Assembly (NCBI GenBank): GCA_963693305.1
Contig: OY855906.1
Span: 9,540,602 to 9,604,601, forward strand
From: Meandrina meandrites
Lineage: Eukaryota > Cnidaria > Anthozoa > Scleractinia > Meandrinidae
Length of the DNA stretch: 64,000 nucleotides
Direction: 5' to 3'
Shown here: positions 55,401 to 64,000 of the stretch, one piece after another
Position numbering within the stretch: position 1 is the first letter of the stretch
Layout: the number at the start of each line of letters is the position of its first letter
Translations under genes and position numbers: made by a program
The notes under the pieces: generated by a model
What the model was told of the DNA's origin: nothing
What the model saw: the letters and a program-made list of their open reading frames with translations, nothing else
Databases searched by the model: none

Positions 55401-58400
55401 ACAGGACTTCCCATGGCACATCCGTGAATCTGTTTGTAAATTTTGTCGTTAAAGACAAAATAGTTGTTCAACAAAGTGAAGTTGAGCAGAGAAACAATGT
55501 CACTGATGTTTAGATTTGTCCTGGAAGGGAGAGATGTGCCACTCGACTGATGGCACACCCCCAGCTATTCGAGGTTCTATTAAACACCACAAAGAGGGTA
55601 ACCCTCTGAGGCCCATCGTCACCTGCATTGGCTCAGCACTTTACAATACATCCAAATTCCTGACGGACATCCTTTCCCCGCTACAAAACCGCAACGGATA
55701 TTCGGTTTCTAACTCCTTACAGTTTTCCAACGAAGTGTCTGACATCAGGATCAACAACGATGAAGTCTTGGTTTCTTTTGACGTTGTTTCACTATTTACT
55801 GCAATCCCTGTAAACAAAGCGTGTGACTACATCAAGAAAAAACTGGAAGATGACACATCTCTCCCTTCCAGGACAAATCTAAACATCAGTGACATTGTTT
55901 CTCTGCTCAACTTCACTTTGTCGAACAACTATTTTGTCTTTAACGACAAAATTTACAAACAGATTCACGGATGTGCCATGGGAAGTCCTGTCAGTCCCGT
56001 TGTGGCCAATCTCTGCATGGAAGATATCGAGGAATCTGCTATCAATGCGTCACCTGTTGCACCTAAAATTTGGAAACGTTACGTTGATTACAGCTTTTGC
56101 ATCATTAAAAAGAATGGAGTTACAGCATTCCATGACACCCTCAATTCAATAGACACTAACATTTCTTTCACCATTGAACAAGAATGCAATGGAAAAATCT
56201 CCTTCCTTGACACACTGGTTTCTCGCAGCAATGGAGCAATTTCTGTGGATGTCTACAGAAAACCGACGCACACAGACAGATACTTAGACTTTAATTCCCA
56301 CCATGACAAAAAACACAAAGAGAGCACGGCAGCAACCCTCCTACATAGAGCGTTGAATTTACCTAACACATCTGAAGGGAAAGAACGCGAACTTAATCAT
56401 GTTTACACAGCGCTGGAGTCTAATGGCTATCCGTCAAAACTTATCCACGATTTACAGACCAAAAAAACTCGACCACCGCCAAATTTATCCCCTGAGGAAC
56501 TTGTTGGAATGTTTTTCAATTTAGTCGAATCTTCTGAGTCACCCAAGTCTTTCACGTCCCTTCCATACATCAAAGGTGTAACTGAGCCCTTGACCCGCAT
56601 TTTGAAAAAATATGATATCTCGGTCACAAATAAGCCAATGAACACTCTACAACAACAGTTTCCGGCCCCGAAGTTTCGCCCTGCTCCGGATTTACAAACC
56701 AACGTTGTCTACAAAATTCCTTGCGCCGACTGCTCGTGGTGTTATATTGGTGAAACTGGCAGAGCGTTTAACACGCGAAGAAAAGAACATTTAAGAAATG
56801 TAAAAACAGCGGCTAAAGGCTCCAGAATTGCGAACCATGCATGGTCCCATGACCATTCCATTGACTTTAACAACGCCTCCGTAATCGACAAAGGCAGCTT
56901 CCGAATAAGAAAAACACTAGAATCGTGGCATTCCATGGTCACTCCAAATGCTGACAACAATTCCTGCCCACTCCCTGGGCAATACAACATTCTTTTTACA
57001 CACATTCATAATTAATTTACATAGTCCATTCTTTTTTATTCTTACTCATTTATATTCATATTTCGTCATTCTTTTTTAGCCGTTGAAGACTGTAGATCAA
57101 ACAGTCGAAAGCTCGTACTTTTTAAAATATTTTTAGCCAGAGATCGTCTTTAAAATTTTTAATATGTTTAACCCTGGCTACGGCCCTTCAATATTTTTAA
57201 ATATTTTATGTACAACTTCTTCTCGTTCACAAACAGGGATCAGGCAAGACTACTCTAGCAAAGAAGCTCGCCAGAGCATGGAAATGTGAGCTAATTAATG
57301 GTAAGTACATGCATGTGTCATGAAAGTTCCATTTCTTTTGACAGAATTAAAAAATGGCAAGATCGAGATGAGTCAAATGCAGCTTGTACATGTTGTAGTC
57401 ACTTCAATGAGAAAGAAATCACTTAATACTTCTGTATGTTCAACGAGGGTGTGGTAAGGGGGCATTTCATGGCCTTTCATGGACACAAAGAAACCCTTTA
57501 CCACCCCTAATCATGTTTCATGGGAAATAACAGAGCCATTTCACAATTCACAACTAGGGAAAAAAAGCCTTTCACACATCACAAAAAAAAACTCTTTACC
57601 ACCTGCTTCAAAGTGTGATGAAGAGAATCACCACATTTATTGCAAGCTAAAATAATTATGCTTGGGAATAACTGAAAATCAACAATTGAAAATGGAATTA
57701 TCCAATTTTTGTTGTTCTATCATAGTTGTACACTGCATTTTCATTGTAGCTTTGTATTAACTTATGAACAGTAACAGTAACTACTGTACATAAGACATTT
57801 TATTTTATGCTGTTTTGTCTTTTATTTTGTAATGACTTCTTGTTTCTCTTTCTATCCAAGGCTCAGAAATAATAAATCAAGGAATTGAACTACAGACTGA
57901 ACTTGGTGCCAGTGCACAAGATATTTTACTCAGAGGTGAAGCAATTCCCGAAGAAGTATGCGCAAAGGTCTTGCTGGACAAAGTCAGTTCCCCAGAAGTG
58001 GCTCATCATGGTAAGGACAATTTGTAAAATTTCAGACAGGCTTTTTAAACGCAGAATTAAAGAAATGCTGTTTTTTTTATCACTGTATGTACAGTACTTA
58101 TTAAAATAAGTCCAAAAAAAGTCTTTTGAACAAAATTATGCCAAGGATTTTTTTTATTGTAATTCCTTTCTGCTTACAGGATATGTTTTGGATGGCTTTC
58201 CGTCATTGTGCGAGGACTGGTTATCAATGGCTGATCAACTTGACCTTGTGAAGAATCTACCTCTCATACCAGATTTTATCATCAACATTAAGGTGAAAAA
58301 GGGCCCTTTACCATTACCCATTTTGATAGTGAGTAGTGTACCGTATTCCCTGATTTCAACTCTTTCTCATGTTTCAATTTTCTTGCCAGATCCCAGACAA

Positions 58401-61400
58401 GGATCTAGAGAAACGCCGATGTGAGCAGCGTGTGGATCCTCTGACTGATACACTGTACACAAAAAGTGAATATGCCCCTGAGGTTCCAACTACTGATGAG
58501 AACGACAAAGATGATGAAGAGGAAGAAGAGGAGGAGGAGGAAGAAGCAGAAGAAGAAATGATTGAGGAAGAAGAAGAGGTCAGCTATCAATCACAATATT
58601 TTATGACTGAATGTTAACAGGGGGTGATTCTTAATTACCAATTTGTTGCCAAGAAAGGTTTCTAACGGTCATACAATTATCACGTATTTTGGAAACCAGA
58701 ACTCATGCAAATAAGCTTTTTGCACAACTTTGTTCAATCGAAGAGTCCTCCACAGTCATTGAATATGTCAGTCGCTAGTTACACACACGCAATGATAATT
58801 TTTTGAAAGCAGGTGTTCCTCCAAATATAATTCACCAATTATTTATTTTAGTGATTAAAATGCTCCAAAATCACTTGCCAAAAAATTTTTTCTCAAGCAA
58901 TCCCTTAACAACTGCTCTGAATCTGTAGTTCAGAATCTGCCCTCTTGAAATTAGTTGAATGAGCTGCCGTCACCAACCCTCCAAGTTTATTTTTTTCCTT
59001 GGTGGCCATTTGGCCACTGTCTGCTCAAGTTTGGTCGCCAAATTAAGTCGCTAAATTAAGCTCAATTAAGCTTTCAATCCTTCTCAATTTTAGTCACCAG
59101 GCTGGTGACATTTCCAATTTAGTTGCCACCTCTAAAATTTTAGTCGCCATGGCGACTAGAATGGTCTTAACTTGGAGTGTTGGTCACCCAGTGCATAACT
59201 ACACTGGTGTTAAGTGATCAGTTTTGTGTCATTCAAATCAAATTTGATTGTTTTAAAGGAGGAGGAAGAACGAGAAGAGATCACTCCAGAACTTGTTGCA
59301 AGACTTGTCACAAGGCCAGAGGACCTGCCTCAAAATGTCACGTCAAGCATCAAGAAGTATCGTGACATGATGCTGAGAACTCTTGAGGTATTACATTTTG
59401 TACCTGTTGCCTCGTTAACTTATTAGTTTTTTTAATGGAAATCACTTAGTTTCAGACTTATTACATATTATACAAATAAATGAATTGATGCAAACAGGAT
59501 CTAATTTGATCTGGGTTGTTTTGTAGGACTACATGGCAGATCATGATCAACAGAGGCTAATTGAGTTAGATGGCAATGAGAATCCAAAAGTAGTCTTTAA
59601 AGTGAGTATACTTATTTTTCCTTTCTAAGTTTGGCTTAGACACTCCTTAAAGTTGCACACAAGGCACATATGTGTGGGTAAGATTAAAATTCTGTTTGGA
59701 TTCAAAACCAGTTATTTTTTGGTAATTAACCTGACTAAAAAATAAAAATATGTGTTGTTCCAGAAAATATCCATATCCCTCCCATGAAACTGGAAGGTTT
59801 TTTGGTTTGAGAGTATTGGATATTTTCTGGAACACAATGTATGTCTTTTAAGTAGTAGATAAAATACAAGCAGGAGATCTGTATGGGCATTTACAATGGC
59901 AAGCCGACAGGCCAGCCATGGTTAACAGCCATACAGACTGGACGCGAATATTTTATTCTACTTGTGAAATGGAAACAATAAATTGAATGCAGAGTATTGT
60001 TATGCGATTTGGTAAAGATCTGTATCAAAAGTTAATGAATACTAATTAGCTGAAAAGGAGTTTGTATCAAAAGTTAATTCTACTGTTTGATTTGTGTTGG
60101 CGTTTGCAGTTGTGTACATGTGATCTGAATACTGTGCTGGGATTGGTTTGCACCCTCATGAATAGTTAATGAATTTGACAAATAAATTTTGATGGAAACC
60201 ATACATGAAAGATTTCTGAGGTGTTTCCCATGTTGAATTTTAAAAAAGTTGTCTGATTTTTATTTTTTACTTCTTCACAATTATTTTTAATAGTCCCTTA
60301 TGATGAAACTGAACACCTTCAAGTTGAACCACGCCCTTGTTCCATTGCGCCTCCAAGGAGGAGAGGAAGGAGATGAAATATCAGATGACACAGAGACTGA
60401 TGATCTTCTTCGGACATTAGCTGCAACTGAAATGGTGGCACCCAAGTTCCGTTGGCGTCGCAGCAAGTGGGGAAGGGCGTGCCCTGTTTCATTGAAAGAG
60501 GGTAACATTGTTCAAGGAATGGCACAGTTTTCAGTCAGGTAAAAAAATTAAATGCTCATCAATTTATCCATAAACTGAACAATGCTCAATGGAAAAATGG
60601 CATTACTTTTAGAGTGAGAAAAAAATGAGTCAGAAGCTTGCCGTTTGGACAAAATGATTATAAGATGTTGCAGAGTAGTGATAAATTGCTGGTAGTACAT
60701 GCACTTGTACAGTCATTTCTGCTGACCTAGAGACCTTCAGATTGCAATACAAGTACGAGTTTAAGTACAAGTATAAATTTTCAAACATAATGCTAATGTT
60801 TTTGGTTATTACGAGTCATACCAATCTCATACTGTTAGTCAGCCTTTCTTTTTCGCACTTGATCTTTTACTGTACACTGTACTTGTACTCTATGTTAAAT
60901 CATGTTCCTTTATAGCTAGAAATTGTTAATCATTCTTTCTTTTTAACTTTCAGTTTCTTGGACAAACTCTATGTGATGTCGACTAATGAAGCATTGGCTC
61001 ACTTCATGCGGAACCCTCGTCCTTACCTGGCTCCCCACCTACCCTGCCCTCCCTGTAAAGTGTGTGTTTTAGGTCCGCCTCACTCTGGGAAAACCACAGT
61101 GGCTCATGCACTGGCGCAGAGATACAATGCCAAGGTACATTGTTATGTAATCCCCTCTTCTATCTACCCCCAGGGAGTAGTTGGATGATTTTTTCATCTT
61201 TAACTAAAGAATCATAGGATATCCCAGCAGAGTAGCTGGCCAAAAATACAAAGAAGGTGGCGATTTTTGCTGACTGCCAGCTACTTTTGACAACGTGGAT
61301 CCAGGTGGAGTGGCATATTTCATGCTACAGAAAACCAGCAGTTGTGAGGCACTATAAGGCTTTAAGGTTCTTGGAAGTTCTGAATTACATATAAGATATA

Positions 61401-62683
61401 TTCGCTTATTTTTCTCACTTTTTACAGGTCTTTGACATTGATGAATTAATCAAGCCACGTAAAGAGGCAGCTAAGAAAAGAATGATGGATGAAATACGAG
61501 ACGAGGCTATTGAATCTGCAATTTCTAAAATAACTGCTGCAAAACAAACACAGCAACTTGAAGCTGCTGAAGAGGAGGATGAGCGTAAGTCTCGTGAAAT
61601 GATTTTCACCCAATTTTAATGGTTAACCAGTGCAGCCAGTTTAGACTTCTATTGTTTTCATGAGGGAGAGAGCGGCCATGCTCCCAGTTTCAAAGAGATT
61701 GTAAAACAAGGAGACTAACAGTAATGAACCTTCTGTAACAGACAATCGTGGAACCTGAAAGTGTCTGCTTACATGCAGGAGAGTTGTCTGCTTATGGAAG
61801 GTCAAAAATGTACTGGTTGTACATGTATGTGGCTGGGACCATGACTAAGTGTCTGCTTAGGAGAGGTGTCAGCTTATGGGAGGTCAAAAATGTAGTGTTT
61901 GTATGTGGCTGGGACCATGATTAAGTGTCTGCTTAGGAGAGATGTCTGCTTATGGGAGATCAAAAATGTAGTAAATGTAGCGTTTGTATGTGGCTTGAAT
62001 CATGACTAAGTGACTGCTTAGGAGAGGTATAAACTTATGGGAGGTTAAAAATGCAGTGTTTGTATGTGTCTCGGACAATTACGTAGTGTCATCTCATCTG
62101 CATATTGCCATTAGTGAAGGTTCAACTGGATTGAGGGAACAGCTGAATTGTTACCAATTGTTTTTATCCAACAATTAGTTTTAAAAGTGGTTAGGTGAGA
62201 ATGGCACATTTCCTGTTGCTAAGTAACTTCTCATAGATAATACTTTTGGTTAAAAAAAAGCCTTACCCCTCAGTTGATGTAGACATGGATAATTCCATGA
62301 GAATACAAGACTAATTTTGTACTTTTGTTCTTACAACAGCTGATCCAGCACCACCAGCAGAAGGCAGTGAGGAGGCAGGAGAAGAGAAAGACGGAGATGA
62401 AGAAGAAGAAGAAAGTAGTGAAGGTGGGAAAACAGTGGAAGGAGATGAAGCAAATGAAAATGAAGCAACCAAGAAATCTTCAAAGCAAGAACTACCTATT
62501 GATGCTAACCACCCTGAGGTTGTTAAAATTGTAAATGAAGTGATGGCAGAGGCTGAGAAGCGTGAACCAGAACTGTCGCCTGATGAGTATACAGATGTGA
62601 TTGAAGAGGCTATCCAGCAGAAATATGCCGAGCTTCAAGAAATGAACCCTGATGGACCACAGTAAGTTGCTGTACTGCACTTG

Positions 62684-62717
<34 letters not shown>

Positions 62718-63344
62718 AATTTGTAAAACAGTTTGGTTTTTATTTCTCATTGCCTCATATTCATTATCATAATCTGAAACAAAGGGAAATAAAAATCAAA
62801 GTAGTTTAATCAATTTAAAACCACAACACGCTCACCAAATCTGTGATTGATCAACTTTGAACTTATGCACCCTTTAAATGGGCACTATCACAGGGGATTT
62901 TGCTGCAGTTTTGTTCAAAACAGTGCTTAAATTAAGACTTCCTTTGCTCATAGACGAACTGTGCCTATATTGTAAAACACCAAGTTAACAGTAAGTGAAT
63001 TGTTGAAGGATGGGCAAATTGTACTTAGTTTTTGGTTATAATTCCTAGACACAAGGGTAGAGTTTGAAATAATCTGCCAGGTGAGCATTTCAATGCTTAG
63101 TATAACTGCACTAGATGTGTTGTAGTCTAGCCAAGTTTATGCTACTGTGTGCTAACATTTTCTCTTTTTTTTTGTTTCATTTCAAGTGCTGGTGGTTATG
63201 TTTTGGACAACTTTCCAAGAACACGTGAACAGTTCACTTCTATGATTGAAAGGAATATTGTTCCTGACGAGGTGATTTGCCTGAAAGATGAGAGTGAAAA
63301 TGGAGAATTTCTGCTGAAAAGATGGTATCACACAAACAAAGAAG
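51206..63344 (+). CDS. AK9: Adenylate kinase 9, 5' part (continues past window)
   Basis: Thirteen exons: 51206-51265, 51690-51746, 57237-57300, 57861-58010, 58180-58292, 58390-58578, 59259-59387, 59527-59601, 60294-60538, 60954-61134, 61428-61584, 62340-62661, 63187-63344. They join in frame to 633 codons and exon 13 ends in phase 1, so the gene runs on beyond the edge. Kinase unit 1 has a P-loop split by intron 2 (FIVVGKP/GSGKTTLAKKLA) and the NMP-kinase motif GYVLDGFPS. Very acidic Glu stretches follow (exons 6-7). Unit 2 starts with CVLGPPHSGKTTVAHALAQR in exon 10 and has GGYVLDNFPRTREQFTSMIE in exon 13. Repeated adenylate-kinase modules separated by acidic linkers identify AK9, a nucleoside mono/diphosphate kinase. 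Human AK9 is a long multi-module enzyme linked to sperm flagella. Intron 2 hosts large transposon insertions. Exon 2 to 3 phase is intact, so splicing can still work. Confidence 0.93.
52376..52576. mobile_element. GTTCCAGAAAATATCC MITE, copy 1, with poly-C
   Basis: Ends GGTTCCAGAAAATATCCATA and inverted TGGATGTTTTCTGGAACT. A 26-C run lies at 52395-52420. The interior reads as an artefactual proline-rich frame. Copy 2 is at 59757. Confidence 0.7.
52870..54048 (-). mobile_element. tRNA-derived SINE split by a Mutator-like element
   Basis: On the minus strand the head is GCAGCGTGGCGGAGTGGTTT (A box, 54045 down), then TTGTAATCCAGAGGTTCCGG and GGTTCAACCCC (B box). The body is TAGCCAACTGGTCTGCCTCC. 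After the insertion the tail is GCCAGTTGGGATTTTTAACC, then TTGTTATGTTCATTCAAAAT. The head looks derived from a tRNA with TTGTAATC around the anticodon loop but is diverged. The SINE is in antisense orientation within AK9 intron 2. Confidence 0.75.
52941..53879. mobile_element. Mutator-like 939-bp element, 9-bp duplication
   Basis: Ends TAGCCTGCGAATTCAGCCGC and GCGGCTGTATTCGCAGGCTA. Perfect 9-bp duplication CCAACTGGC at 52932-52940 and 53880-53888. Subterminal CGCGAGGAGAGACGTCTGCG / CGCAGATGTCTCTCTCGCG is also inverted. Same family as 8178-8287. No transposase seen. Confidence 0.9.
54311..55540 (-). pseudogene. Penelope-like RT/GIY-YIG, 5'-truncated copy
   Basis: Starts abruptly at the palindrome loop, within the reverse transcriptase. 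It still has IHGCAMGSPVSPVVANLCME and an intact catalytic RYVDDSFCI, followed by YRKPTHTDKYLDF. It then has the GIY-YIG endonuclease (CSWCYIGETGRAFNTRRKEH). It lacks the palm motif A and everything N-terminal, so it is not functional. It differs from the plus copy by about ten residues. Confidence 0.85.
55539..57015 (+). pseudogene. Penelope-like RT/GIY-YIG, longer copy with YVDY
   Basis: The frame enters at about 55539 with TDGTPPAIRGSIKHHKEGNP, then motif A (VSFDVVSLFTAIPV), HGCAMGSPVSP, and motif C reading RYVDYSFCI. It continues to the GIY-YIG domain and ends at 57015, in all about 490 residues. The N-terminal third of a full-length protein (usually 800 or more residues) is missing. The second catalytic Asp of YVDD is Tyr, so the polymerase is presumably dead even where the frame is open. 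Any ATG at 55516 lies in the other arm and is not the native start. Confidence 0.85.
57310..57855. other. AK9 intron 3, nothing recognised
   Basis: AT-rich with repeated TTTCATGG/CCTTT.CACC-like words. No exon or clear element. Confidence 0.4.
58974..59182. mobile_element. CAACCCTCCAAG MITE, 5-bp duplication (copy 2)
   Basis: Aligns throughout with 40398-40583, with an extra internal CACCAGGCTGGTGA palindrome. Perfect 5-bp flanks GTCAC at 58969-58973 and 59183-59187. It lies in AK9 intron 6. Confidence 0.9.
59757..59833. mobile_element. GTTCCAGAAAATATCC MITE, copy 2 (short)
   Basis: 77 bp: ends GTTCCAGAAAATATCCATAT and inverted TGGATATTTTCTGGAAC. A CCCTCCCATGAAA block is shared with the copy at 52376. 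It lies in AK9 intron 8. Confidence 0.75.
59840..60290. other. AK9 intron 8 remainder, nothing recognised
   Basis: No exon. GTATCAAAAGTTAAT occurs twice, 45 bp apart, around 60025-60080. Confidence 0.4.
61745..62085. repeat. About 80-bp tandem repeat, four copies, AK9 intron 11
   Basis: Units contain AAGTGTCTGCTTAGGAGAGG, TGTC.GCTTATGGGAGGTC, AAAAATGTAGTGTTTGTATG and TGGCTGGGACCATGACT. The first and last copies are more diverged. Confidence 0.85.
62690..62830. mobile_element. MITE with TGTGGTTTAAATT ends, AK9 intron 12
   Basis: Left TTGTGGTTTAAATTTATCC and inverted right AATTTAAAACCACAA. An internal fragment of the same family (GTGGTTTAAATTTAT, then TTGATTTAAAAA) occurs at 54049-54110. Confidence 0.65.
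62873..63010. mobile_element. Left fragment of a TTAA-family element
   Basis: TTTAAATGGGCACTATCACAG resembles the AGGGACACTGTCACG end, and AAATTAAGACT follows at the same spacing as in the 6930 copy. The right end is absent. Confidence 0.45.
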
Positions 63345-63474
63345 GTACATAGTGTTCAAGAGGAGACAAGCAAACATGTAAAGGTTATCTACTTTTACAA
63401 AGAAGTGCGTTATCATGACTCTTTTGGTCAGAACAAAGAGAGAAAATTTTTGTGATAAAAGCCGTTCCGAATTT

Positions 63475-63525
63475 TTCTTTGTTCCACGCTCGTGACATTC
63501 TGAATATTTCATCTTTCACATTTCA
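63475..63525 (+). mobile_element. SINE tail fragment
   Basis: TTTCTTTGTTCCACGCTCGTG, then ACATTCTGAATATTTCATCT, repeats the tail of the SINE at 63636-63760. Confidence 0.6.
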
Positions 63526-63635
63526 TTTACCGGGTTTAAAATTTACCATACAGTACGCTATTCGACGCTGCCGATCCTAGCAGTATGCAGGACGCGTGTC
63601 ACATATGAACCTAGTAAATGTTCTTGCTCACCATG

Positions 63636-63760
63636 GGTTCTCGTAGTTCAGTGGATAGAGTGCCCGTCCGGTGTTTGGGAGGTCATGGGTTCAATTCCCG
63701 TTGGGGACGTTTTCTTTGTCCCACCCTCACGACATGCTGAATATTTCATCTTTCGCAATA
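63636..63760 (+). mobile_element. tRNA-derived SINE
   Basis: Head GGTTCTCGTAGTTCAGTGGA (A box) and CATGGGTTCAATTCCCGTTG (B box) at tRNA spacing, followed by the tail TTTCTTTGTCCCACCCTCAC. The outer stem halves do not pair and the anticodon stem is poor, so it is a SINE rather than a tRNA gene. Confidence 0.7.
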
Positions 63761-64000
63761 AGAGAATTGTCCAGGATTGAATACCACTACGATGATTACA
63801 AATTTCCCGAAAAGTCATCGAGCTAGCAAAATATCACAAATTTTTGTAAATCCGATTTCTCTTACCATTACAAAAAAGTACAAAAAAGTGTAAACTACAA
63901 CGTGTAAGCTACAACGAACCAAGAAATCGTTCAGTTAGTAAGTCAAAAGAGTTTGCAAATTTTGAGCTGTAGTGTGAAACGAAAAATCGTTAAATTTCTA

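Larger units (their letters stand above)
54229..57161. mobile_element. Penelope-like element pair, 1.3-kb-arm palindrome
   Basis: Arms 54229-55538 (minus) and 55854-57161 (plus) are near-identical inverted copies around a 315-bp loop that belongs to the plus copy. Outer ends share TTTAAAGACGATCTCTGGCT, with CGAGCTTTCGACTGTTTGAT inside. Head-to-head joins with one 5'-truncated partner are a known arrangement of Penelope-like elements. The pair sits in AK9 intron 2. Confidence 0.9.
63350..64000. other. AK9 intron 13 to the window edge
   Basis: No further AK9 exon is recognisable before the edge; the sequence is SINE and AT-rich DNA. Confidence 0.5.

Noticed and set aside
61745..62085. CRISPR-like regular repeat
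   Set aside because: Direct tandem units without unique spacers, in an animal intron.
63636..63707. Possible tRNA gene with A and B boxes
   Set aside because: The acceptor stem does not pair and a repeated non-tRNA tail follows; SINE head.

Overview
This is a gene-poor, intron-rich, AT-rich animal nuclear segment. There are no operons, rRNA genes or CRISPR arrays. Its genes have short phase-consistent exons with GT/AG borders, and the intergenic DNA is full of tRNA-derived SINEs, non-LTR, BEL/Pao and Penelope-like retroelement relics and many short terminal-inverted-repeat (TIR) elements. This mix, a SINE with a Nin-DC-like core, and the gene structures suggest a cnidarian, probably an anthozoan (coral or anemone). 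That assignment is inference.

Layout. 1-24.6 kb is mostly intergenic and holds layered transposons. The clearest stack is at 11.9-15.7 kb: a BEL/Pao relic split by a 3.2-kb hAT-like element with a 7-bp target duplication. The inserted element carries an RS-rich multi-exon reading frame, a TA-flanked miniature element and a Penelope-like fragment. A decayed PIF/Harbinger transposase lies at 19.7-20.1 kb, and a candidate first exon of a ZMYM/QRICH1-like protein at 16.2 kb. 24.6-32.1 kb holds a complete 10-exon gene (+) for a 455-residue protein with a signal peptide, JmjC/cupin-8 domain, EF-hand, acidic tail and C-terminal REEL, predicted to sit in the ER lumen. 38.3-40.1 kb holds a rearranged partial copy of this gene, itself broken by a nested pair of DNA transposons.

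40.7-43.2 kb encodes SAP18 (+, 4 exons, 165 aa). It converges on a 5-exon CXorf65-like gene (-, 43.7-46.3 kb, 173 aa). 46.3-51.2 kb is repeats, with one candidate signal-peptide exon on the minus strand. From 51.2 kb to the window edge lies the 5' part of adenylate kinase 9 (AK9, +, 13 exons seen, still open). Its 5.5-kb intron 2 contains a SINE split by a Mutator-like element with 9-bp target duplications, and a 2.9-kb palindrome of two head-to-head Penelope-like elements.

The host genes have unrelated roles: ER oxygenase, chromatin/RNA processing, nucleotide kinase, and an uncharacterised conserved protein. The main story beyond them is nested mobile DNA whose order of insertion can be read from target-site duplications. 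All exon borders were read by eye from splice signals and reading phase, without transcript evidence.
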